NCBI GenBank assembly: GCA_027575765.1
Contig: JANBPT010000989.1
Location: 1-17,135 of the forward strand
Source of the DNA: Tieghemiomyces parasiticus
Taxonomy: Eukaryota; Kickxellomycota; Dimargaritomycetes; Dimargaritales; Dimargaritaceae
Reading direction: 5' to 3'
DNA length: 17,135 nucleotides
Below are positions 10,369 through 16,661 of the stretch, in pieces. The notes below the pieces were generated by a model, which saw only the letters and a program-made list of their open reading frames with translations, did not search any database and had not been told where the DNA came from. Position 1 is the stretch's first letter. Each line of letters begins with the position of its first letter. The position numbers were made by a program, and so were the translations under genes.

Positions 10369-10440
10369 ATGTGCACCCGCCACCTCCCTTGTCCTTTCCA
10401 CACAACCCTTACTGCAGCCGTCCGTCGCCACTGTTTCTAA
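10369..10440 (+). promoter_or_regulatory. Upstream open reading frame before the phosphodiesterase
   Basis: ATG 10369 opens a 23-codon frame that ends at TAA 10438-10440, only 7 nt before the phosphodiesterase ATG at 10448 and in a different frame. If it lies in the mature mRNA, ribosomes that translate it would have little room to re-initiate, so it could dampen expression. Two other ATGs at 10286 and 10295 share a frame that ends after a few codons. The region also contains acceptor-like CAG words (for example ending at 10417), so it might be spliced out. Confidence 0.35.
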
Positions 10441-10447
10441 CGTGCCC

Positions 10448-12607
10448 ATGCTACTGCTCAAATATAACCACCTCTCCTCGGAGGACCTGATTGTGGTGGA
10501 GAAGACCATGCTGTCTTACCTCGAGCGGCGGTGGCCTGCCGTCAAGCTGGACTTTGACGCGTGGGAGTATTCCACCCCTGAACTTTACGGGATCGTGCTG
10601 GCCATGTTCAGCGCCATGCGAGTCACCCGGACCCTGGGAATCACTGACAGCCACCTGCTTGACTTCATAATAGACGTGGCCGCTGGATACCAGGTCGTAC
10701 CATACCATTCCTTCTACCATTCAGTGGACGTGGTCGTGAAGATATTCTATGTCTTGGACCACCTCCAGGGCCGGCGGTACCTGGCCCCCACCGATATTGC
10801 CGCCCTCCTCCTGGCCGGCCTGTGCCATGACGTGGGACATCCGGGCCTCAACAACCTCTATCAGAAGCACGCCGAGACCGAGCTGGCACAGACCTACGGC
10901 GATGTCTCCATCCTTGAGAAGCACTCGTGCACCGTAACCCGTCAGCTCATCGCCAAGCACCAGCTCTTTGACCGCATTGCGACCGTCCCGGTTCGCGAGC
11001 CCCTGGCCACCCCGGCCACCGCCGACACCATGCTGGCCGCCATCAATGAGATGATCCTTATGACCGATATGGCCGTGCACTACCGCGTCGTGGAGCAGTG
11101 CAACTCCCTGGTCCAACTGGTGTCCCAGGCACTCGAGGCCACCGAGTCCAGCTCGGATGACGAGTCTCTCGCCTCCCCGCCGCTGGCCGCCCGGCCCCCT
11201 CCCTCCCCACCCACTACCGTTGCCAACCCGGACAGCCTGTCGTTGCCTAACCAATCCGTAGCCGAGCCGATCTGCTCACTGCGCTCCTTCTCCTCGTCCG
11301 ACTCGCTGGGCGGGGCCTGTACAAGCCTACCCGTGACATTCAACGCCGAACAGCGCCAGCAGTTTTGCAACGTTGTCCTGCACGCCGTCGACATCTTTAA
11401 CCCCGTCCTACCTTGGAAGATGTGCAAGCGGTGGTCAGACGTGATGATCCAAGAATCCTTCCGTCAGGGCGATCTCGAGAAACTACACAATTTCCCCATT
11501 ACACCCAGTATGGACCGCACCCGTAGCGACCAGTGCCAGATCAGCCTGGATTTTGCCCATCTAATTGTCAAACCCTTCTTTGAATCCCTGGCCTACCTGT
11601 TTCCGTTCAATGGGTTCGTCTTGGACTCCCTCAATAGCAACGTCAAGCAGTGGGAGCAACTGCGTGAGACCCGACTGGTCGAGCGGACTGCCACCGCCGC
11701 CACCACCACCACATGTGCCATCAATGCCCAGATGGCCGAGGGCGTCGAGTCCGCATTGGCTGGGGACGGTGTGCTGTCTCCCTTCGCCTCAGCCCCCACC
11801 GTCGTCGCGGTACCGGACCCACTAGTTGCCGCCACGGGCATATCCCTTCATGGGCGACGGCTCAGTGTGGCCGCCGGTACGGTCGAGATTGCCGTGCAGC
11901 ACGACCCTTTCCGGCGCTACTCAGGTGACTTCTTTGGTGGAAAACGTAGCCTGTCCGCGAACTGGCACCGCCGCAACCACCAGGGCCGGAGTAAGCGGCG
12001 ACAGCTCAAGTCCCACACCCATCTCCAGTCCCATCAGTTTGCCGCCGACTACGACCACGGACACTACCACCCCCCGCCGCCGTCCCTCTCGGCGGGTATC
12101 GACCCTGGGGGTCCCACCGCCACCCCGGCGGCTCCACTCGATACCGCGCCTGTACTGGGTACCTTTGACTGCCGATGCGCCACGTCCGTCCTCTCACCCA
12201 TCACCGAGACCCTGTCCCCGATCAGCCCCGCTGGTCCAGGCCAGTTTTCTGCCTACTCACGAGCGGCAGGCGGTGCAGACGCGTCCCACCACCATTACCA
12301 TGGCGGTCGCTATCTGCCAAACCACGGCGAAAATGAGCTGAACCGGCAGGCCCTCCTACACGCCATCGCCCGAAGTCGACAGGGCTCCACTACCACCCAG
12401 CTCGACGGCGGCCCGGGTAACAGTGGTGCCCTCAACTCCCTCTCCCGTGTTAAACACGAGGAACTCATTAACCGCAAATACCGCCGAAGCTCCTCGCTAG
12501 ATGCGGCATTCCTACTTCGGCCTACAGATGACCACCCGTTTGTTTCCGCTACCCCAAGTCCCCGGCCTTGCCACGACCCGACAGCCGGCAACGTCAACGT
12601 GATGTAA
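10448..12607 (+). CDS. Class I 3',5'-cyclic nucleotide phosphodiesterase
   Basis: Hydrolyses cAMP and/or cGMP to the 5'-monophosphate, ending cyclic-nucleotide signalling; presumably soluble, with no signal peptide. From ATG 10448 the protein has 719 residues; an in-frame GTG two codons earlier is not a likely eukaryotic start. The catalytic domain spans about residues 36-405. H87 (proton donor) and H91 lie in PYHSFYHSVDV, the signature HDVGHPGLNNLY is at 127-138 with metal ligands H127 and D128, TDM is at 206-208, and the last metal ligand D315 is in LHAVDIFNP. RQGDLEK (about 339-345) and the nucleotide-binding glutamine Q364 follow. The D207-to-D315 distance is about 60 residues longer than in human PDE4, because of a Ser/Pro-rich insert at roughly 230-300. 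Residues 411-719 are low-complexity, with a basic cluster (499-518), histidine-rich patches and R-R-x-S kinase sites at S473, S492 and S682. It resembles yeast Pde2-type enzymes in class. Substrate preference cannot be told from the sequence. An unrecognised upstream coding exon is possible. Confidence 0.95.
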   Translation: MLLLKYNHLSSEDLIVVEKTMLSYLERRWPAVKLDFDAWEYSTPELYGIVLAMFSAMRVTRTLGITDSHLLDFIIDVAAGYQVVPYHSFYHSVDVVVKIFYVLDHLQGRRYLAPTDIAALLLAGLCHDVGHPGLNNLYQKHAETELAQTYGDVSILEKHSCTVTRQLIAKHQLFDRIATVPVREPLATPATADTMLAAINEMILMTDMAVHYRVVEQCNSLVQLVSQALEATESSSDDESLASPPLAARPPPSPPTTVANPDSLSLPNQSVAEPICSLRSFSSSDSLGGACTSLPVTFNAEQRQQFCNVVLHAVDIFNPVLPWKMCKRWSDVMIQESFRQGDLEKLHNFPITPSMDRTRSDQCQISLDFAHLIVKPFFESLAYLFPFNGFVLDSLNSNVKQWEQLRETRLVERTATAATTTTCAINAQMAEGVESALAGDGVLSPFASAPTVVAVPDPLVAATGISLHGRRLSVAAGTVEIAVQHDPFRRYSGDFFGGKRSLSANWHRRNHQGRSKRRQLKSHTHLQSHQFAADYDHGHYHPPPPSLSAGIDPGGPTATPAAPLDTAPVLGTFDCRCATSVLSPITETLSPISPAGPGQFSAYSRAAGGADASHHHYHGGRYLPNHGENELNRQALLHAIARSRQGSTTTQLDGGPGNSGALNSLSRVKHEELINRKYRRSSSLDAAFLLRPTDDHPFVSATPSPRPCHDPTAGNVNVM

Positions 12608-13450
12608 GAAATGAAGTGTACGGTGATGTATGAAGACGGTGGTAAATGCGTCAGTCCTCACTTTTCAATCTCATCATTGTAATTTCTTGTTGCGCAGCTT
12701 CCCCCGTCTCTTCTTGCGTTGCAGGGTCTTCTTGGCTGGTATTCATGTATATCGCATTCTTGTCTGTCTGCTATTTATTTTTTCGACTCGCCTTGTGATT
12801 ATCTAAACTCCCATCTTCTGTGCCGTACACGTCCCCCCCATTCCGTGGCGTCGTTAGCTTACTTTAGCTCGGAAGCAACAATCGTGCGACCACTTCTCTC
12901 CCCTCCACTCTGTATAAAGTCTCTCTTTGCTAGGCTCCGTGTACGTTCCAATTTTATTAAAATGATGATTGAAGTTATAAAGTATTCACCCACTTGATAG
13001 TCATGGGCGAGATCGCTGGGGCAAAACAGGCTTAATGGTACCAAGTGTGTCCATCCCTTACCCCACGTCACCGTGCTTTCAACTCTTGACCTTTGTAACT
13101 AGTTAAAGAAAAGCGACTGGTTGGTGCTCGGCCAGCTCGAAAGGGCGAAGAACAATGGGTAACATTTCGATTTGATATCGAACTGCAACGACCGGATAGG
13201 CATAAGAGAAGGAGGCCGAGTATTTCTTGACCCCGGGAGGGGGGAATGCTACTCTGCCCAGCGTTTACATGTGTCGGCATGTATCAACCCAGGTAGGCTT
13301 ACAGCCGGGCCGCTTCGCTGTTCGATTTAGCATTCTTTACCACGGTAGCCATGCGCGCGTTCACGTTCATTTTGTTGGAGGGTATGGGTGTTCTAAAATG
13401 GATGGGATGGGTATCATGTAAACGGCATGCTTCCGCGGCTACTTGTAGCC
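12608..13450. other. Phosphodiesterase 3' flank and intergenic stretch
   Basis: T-rich sequence follows the stop codon. The stop TAA at 12605-12607 overlaps a potential donor (GTAAGA from 12604), with in-frame acceptors at 12697 (GCGCAG) and 12724 (TTGCAG); see findings. ATTAAA at 12956-12961 in a T-rich context could act as a polyadenylation signal, a weak call. A TATAAAG word at 12913 has no ATG-free leader leading to a plausible gene. From 13000 to 13450 I see nothing coding. Confidence 0.4.
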
Positions 13451-13453
13451 ATA

Positions 13454-13463
13454 TATATAAAGG
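13454..13463 (+). promoter_or_regulatory. TATA box of the 67-residue secreted-protein gene
   Basis: TATATAAAGG, core TATAAA at 13456, lies 177 bp before ATG 13633. No ATG occurs between box and start, and the intervening strand is rich in C and T. Just upstream are CCGCGGCT (13433-13440) and a small inverted repeat GGCTA-CTTG-TAGCC (13437-13450). CCGCGGCT recurs upstream of the TATA box at 16178. Confidence 0.65.
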
Positions 13464-13632
13464 ACGCACTAGTATACATTCAAAACTATCCCACTACTAA
13501 TCACCATTCCCACCCCAATCGCACCCTATTATCTGGAAACCTTTGGTTTTATTTGCTCTTCACCACCTCCCCCTCCCTTTTATCTTGCCCTCCGTTATCC
13601 TCACCCACCCGTTCCCGATATCCCTCGCCACA

Positions 13633-13836
13633 ATGAAGCGCCCCGTTTTTATCTTTGCTCTGGTCGTCTTTAGCACCCTTGCCAGCGCTATGCCCAACCC
13701 GGCGCCCCAGCCCAACCCAGCTCCTTTCTTTGCCAAGATTTTGGGAAAAGCAAAGGATATGTTCGGGATGAGAGCCAACAAGGTCCAGCTCCCCTCCCAG
13801 GGTACCACCGTACCGTTGTCTCTGAACTCGGAATAG
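13633..13836 (+). CDS. Small secreted protein, proline-rich with amphipathic helix
   Basis: 67 residues, no recognised family. ATG 13633 is the first ATG after the TATA box, in the context GCCACAATG; the frame is open further upstream but without another ATG. Residues 1-19 form a textbook signal peptide (MKRP start, hydrophobic core, predicted cleavage after ASA). The 48-residue mature part starts with a PNPAPQPNPAP spacer, continues with a cationic amphipathic stretch (FFAKILGKAKDMFGMR, 32-47), and ends in a polar tail. There is no cysteine. Such a plan suits a secreted membrane-active or surface-binding peptide, but that is inference only. Codons mostly end in C, T or G, as in the phosphodiesterase gene. 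No intron is needed. Confidence 0.75.
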   Translation: MKRPVFIFALVVFSTLASAMPNPAPQPNPAPFFAKILGKAKDMFGMRANKVQLPSQGTTVPLSLNSE

Positions 13837-14648
13837 GAATCAGGTTGCAATGGAGCTCCCAGCAAGACCAAGACCACCATCCTTGCTTCCTCCTTGTAGC
13901 GTTAATTAACGGAGGGGGGGGGGCAATACTAATGGGGGGAAGGGAAGGATTTAAAGCCCTTAACTTGGTGATCTAAACTAGAGAAGCGGCGACCATCGAC
14001 TGGAGCTTATGGCCGGATAAAGTAGGAGTGGGGAAGACGAGCGAAGAAGGAGGGGAGGAAGACTAGGCGGGAATTTGGAGGTCGCTAGAAGGGCGAGGGT
14101 TGTGTGGCGCAATGATGGGGTGTCGAAAGTCACCACCTCTTGTTTTCCAGCAATCTTATGCCGCCTACTTCTATATCCAATTCTGGCATATTATTAGCCC
14201 ATTATCATTCGTGGTGGTACCCAAATATGCATGTACAAGGTATGTACGCTGAGCATGGAATCTTGGCCTCTGGAAGACAGTCCTTCGTCTAAAGCCCTTT
14301 TACAAAAATGTTTCGTATCTGACAAAGTATACTTTCTAGAGTCGGAACCACTCTCGGGTATCATTATGCTTATAAACAGAGCAACCAATTAGCCCGAGGA
14401 ATAAAAAAAATCAAGTCCCAATTACGGGTTTAAAGTTACACAACCGATTAGTTCTTCACCCGGTTTACTACCTTCATATCGAAGCGTCGCCCGTGTGCGC
14501 CCCCGATATCGTTACCGTCTTTACCTGCAAAGGATTGCCAGTGTGCATCTTCGAACTCGTCCTCCTTTTTACTGCAAATCGTTGCCCCTGTTCACCTTCA
14601 ATCATCATATCTGTTTATCATATATTATATCAAAAACCTTCTATAAGT
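13837..14648. other. Intergenic stretch, AT-richer in its right half
   Basis: Contains a perfect palindrome GTTAATTAAC (13901-13910) and a run of ten G at 13914-13923, then a purine-rich section to about 14100. From 14150 the sequence is AT-richer. A minus-strand ATG frame of 56 codons (14364 down to 14194) has no promoter, domain or codon bias like the confident genes, so I leave it uncalled. No AATAAA is found close to the end of the preceding gene. Confidence 0.5.
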
Positions 14649-14656
14649 TATAAAAC
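14649..14656 (+). promoter_or_regulatory. Possible TATA box of the two-exon microprotein gene
   Basis: TATAAAAC lies 126 bp before ATG 14775. The sequence between them is pyrimidine-rich, contains a C-run and has no ATG. The spacing is shorter than in the other three genes (166-177 bp), and the surroundings are AT-rich, so the box is less certain. Confidence 0.35.
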
Positions 14657-14774
14657 GTTCAAACCCTCCCCCCCAAGAAAACAATCTAGTACCACCTTTG
14701 CCTCGTCCTTCTGACGTACAATCTATCCTTCCCCCTCCCGACTATCCCCACCTACAACCACACCATCCTCCACT

Positions 14775-14965
14775 ATGCCGCTCAACAACCAAGATCTGCT
14801 CTCCCGCTACATGGGCCTCAACCCTCCCCTTCAAACTCGAACACCACACGTATGAGTGTGGTTGATTTTTTTTATCCCGTCCCTGGTTATTAATTTTTTT
14901 TCGAATACCTAATACCTTGAATCAAGTATATCGAGAAAGATAAGGCTTACTCTAGCAGCCAATAA
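14775..14965 (+). CDS. Putative two-exon microprotein (37 residues)
   Basis: Not a recognised family. Exon 1 (14775-14849) starts at the first ATG after the putative TATA box and a CT-rich, ATG-free leader, and encodes 25 residues beginning MPLNNQDLLSRYMG with mostly C-ending codons. It meets a good donor, GTATGAGT, at 14850. A branch-like CTAAT (14909-14913, A at 14912) and the acceptor TCAAG ending at 14926 give a 77-nt intron. Exon 2 (14927-14965) adds 12 residues, YIEKDKAYSSSQ, in phase 0 before TAA 14963-14965. AATAAA at 14961-14966 overlaps that stop. An alternative acceptor at 14955 would give a shorter tail, also ending soon. There is no signal peptide or membrane segment. Such a short product could be a small subunit or a chance arrangement; matching splice signals, codon bias and leader argue for a real gene. 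Confidence 0.4.
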
Positions 14966-14966
14966 A
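14961..14966 (+). terminator. AATAAA polyadenylation-type signal
   Basis: A canonical AATAAA hexamer overlaps the stop codon of the putative microprotein gene. A second AATAAA at 15159-15164 lies about 200 bp further on and could serve instead. Fungal polyadenylation signals are degenerate, so this is suggestive only. Confidence 0.25.
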
Positions 14967-15228
14967 GTAGTCGTTAATTACGTCAAATGTGCCGGCCTCT
15001 TGGTATTGCTTGATGCAAATCCAACTAAGGATGTAACCGGCGACTGGTGGTCGTCGGCGTGAAAGAGGGGAGGCCACGAGTAAGCTATCATGTAATGACT
15101 GTCTTTCCTCCCCGCTCAAGTGACACGGCTGTAGCCACTCGCCCAGCTAAACGATTAAAATAAAAGCGAGGGAGCAAAAATCGAGTTAACGGAGAAGAGG
15201 GAAGGAAACTCTGACGCAGAAAGGAGTG

Positions 15229-15242
15229 GAGAGAGAGAGAGA
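15229..15242 (+). repeat. GA dinucleotide microsatellite
   Basis: Seven GA units in a row within a purine-rich tract. It is the longest clean dinucleotide repeat I see in the window and would be a length-variable marker. No function is implied. Confidence 0.8.
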
Positions 15243-15873
15243 TGAAGGGGCCAAGTTCGCTTTTCTTTGTTTTTCTTTGTAAAGGCTAACCATTGTTTCG
15301 TTTGGTTTCCTAGCCACTATTGTCAGCTCCCTCGGGGCCTCCGTTTTAGCTGTCTTCACCCCTGCCGCCCTTATTGATACACTTTTTACTTCACTCTCGA
15401 GTGGGATAGCAGCAGCACAGTACAGGTGTTCGTATTGATAGTCAACCATTATTACTATACTTGTTCTTAGGGTGCTACTCTTGACTAATCAGATCGCATT
15501 TCTCTGGCCACCGGCCTAAGCTGCAGTGGAAGAGTAATAGGTCCGTGGGCAACAAGCCTCTACGTTGGGCTCGCAGTCCAGGGCAGTCTCCAAAGTAACA
15601 CCCTCCCCTTCCAATGAAACACAGTGGGAGACTGAAGGGAGAACCGGGCCAAGGGGGGGGAGGGTTAGCCCATGTCTAGTTATATCTTTGTAGCGAGTTG
15701 ATCCGACGCCGAGTAACAACGAGCAAGGTGAAGGGAGGATATGGTGTAATTTTGTAGAGTGGGGCGAGAGAGGCCTACTCTTCGCCTTGGTATGCGGCTG
15801 ACATGATTTAATGGCGCTTTGTTTGGGGATCGTCGAGAAAAAAGGGTAAAGGCGACGGCGGTAACGTAAGTGA

Positions 15874-15901
15874 GGGTGGGGATGAGGGGGAGGGAGGGGG
15901 G
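15874..15901 (+). other. G-quadruplex-forming motif
   Basis: Five runs of three or more G lie at 15874-15876, 15878-15881, 15886-15890, 15892-15894 and 15896-15901, separated by loops of 1, 4, 1 and 1 nt. Short loops make this a very stable quadruplex candidate. It is intergenic, about 280 bp upstream of the TATA box at 16178. Confidence 0.6.
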
Positions 15902-16177
15902 AGCGTGGAGGTAAGGGAATGACAGATAAAAGCGTCTGTACTATAATCATTAAATTATTATTTCATTCTTTGTTCCGTTTGAGCATCATCCTCCAATCTT
16001 CTTCTTTGAGAGATAGTACACGGCTGTGACGGTGACTATGGTAGCTACAACTTCGGTGTCCGGCATTCCCCCCCCCCATCTTCCCTCTCGAAAGCCACAC
16101 ATATCCGACGGGGTAATTCAGCAGTGCTAGGTTGTGAACTAACGCCGCGGCTGCTTTCCTAGCCTCGGAAATCTGCA

Positions 16178-16186
16178 TATAAAAGG
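16178..16186 (+). promoter_or_regulatory. TATA box of the 105-residue secreted-protein gene
   Basis: TATAAAAGG lies 166 bp before ATG 16344. The leader contains no ATG, and G makes up only about one base in twelve from 16201 to the start codon. CCGCGGCT at 16145-16152, 33 bp upstream of the box, matches the word upstream of the 13454 box. Confidence 0.7.
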
Positions 16187-16343
16187 CTGGGACGCCGACC
16201 CATCTGCTCTAATTATTCACCACTCAATCCCATCACATCCGCATCTTTTCTATTTCCTTTAGCACCGCCTCTCGCCATTCGACGAGCCCCTTCCCCCTCC
16301 CGCTTCTTTCCATCTCCCCCCCTCTTCTACCCGCCTCGCCAAC

Positions 16344-16661
16344 ATGAAGTTTTCCACCTCGCTCGTCCTTCTCGTCGCCGCCACCGTCGCCATGCTGGCT
16401 ACCGTCCACGTCCATGCCCTGCCGCATCCTGGCCAAGCCGAGGATAAGTCCAGCCTGGATAAGGCTGGTGATCACCTAGACAAAGCGGCTACTTCCACTA
16501 AGCGCGCCGTTGGTGAGTCGATTAATGCAGGCAAAAACTTGGCCAAGGCTGGCGGCCGTCTCGTCAAGGGTAGCGTCGAAAAGGTACACGACGAAGTCCA
16601 TGAGCATGTCAATGACGCCAAGAAGAAGACCCGTAAGGTTGTTGACGCCATCTTGGATTAG
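16344..16661 (+). CDS. Small secreted helical protein
   Basis: 105 residues, no recognised family. ATG 16344 is the first ATG after the TATA box, in the context GCCAACATG. Residues 1-25 form a signal peptide with predicted cleavage after VHVHA. The 80-residue mature part is highly charged and lacks Cys, Trp, Tyr, Phe and Met. Its repeated D/E-K-A-G patterns (SLDKAGDHLDKAATS, INAGKNLAKAGGRLVKG) and a histidine-bearing KVHDEVHEHV segment suggest one or more long amphipathic helices, as in LEA-like or apolipoprotein-like proteins. A K-R pair at 53-54 could be cut by a Kex2-type protease, giving a mature peptide from residue 55. Codons favour C and G at the third position. No intron is needed. 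Its role outside the cell is unknown; surface lipid binding, stress protection or an effector-like role are guesses. Confidence 0.75.
   Translation: MKFSTSLVLLVAATVAMLATVHVHALPHPGQAEDKSSLDKAGDHLDKAATSTKRAVGESINAGKNLAKAGGRLVKGSVEKVHDEVHEHVNDAKKKTRKVVDAILD

Larger units (their letters stand above)
8090..10447 (+). other. Long pyrimidine-rich, ATG-depleted leader (putative 5' UTR)
   Basis: About 2.36 kb between the TATA box at 8041 and the phosphodiesterase start. The plus strand is strongly C/T-rich and G-poor. Reading every line, I find one ATG between 8058 and 10025 (at 8678) and none from 8681 to 10025, although about thirty CAT words occur in the same span. Later ATGs are at 10026, 10286, 10295 and 10369, all followed by short open frames. 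Depletion of ATG is what selection on a scanned 5' leader would give. The long open frames in this stretch (for example 8513-8962 and 8890-9330) encode proline, serine and leucine-rich sequence explained by composition, so I do not call them. A short intron at 9841-9895 supports transcription. The leader could instead belong partly to an unrecognised upstream gene. Confidence 0.45.
14967..16176. other. Intergenic stretch with simple repeats and G-runs
   Basis: No gene I can support. Two minus-strand ATG frames exist (15449 down to 15186, 87 codons; 15950 down to 15516, 144 codons), but neither has a recognisable domain or codon bias like the confident genes, and the second is partly a translated C-rich tract. 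The stretch holds a GA repeat (15229-15242), a duplicated TTTTCTTTG word near 15261-15280, a G-run near 15653-15664, a strong G-quadruplex motif (15874-15901) and a C-run (about 16068-16077). The last 30 bp lead into the next promoter. Confidence 0.5.

Noticed and set aside
10442..10447. GTG at 10442 as the phosphodiesterase start
   Set aside because: Eukaryotic initiation at GTG is rare, and an in-frame ATG follows two codons later, so I start the protein at 10448.
11130..11335. Ser/Pro-rich part of the phosphodiesterase as a retained intron
   Set aside because: No GT donor and branch/AG acceptor pair brackets the insert, the frame stays open, and codon bias matches the rest of the gene.
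14194..14364. Minus-strand 56-codon frame
   Set aside because: AT-rich codons, no promoter or leader, and no recognisable motif.
15186..15950. Two minus-strand open frames (15449-15186 and 15950-15516) as a gene pair
   Set aside because: Codon endings do not resemble the confident genes. The longer one begins in a translated C-rich tract, and I could not connect them by a supported intron.
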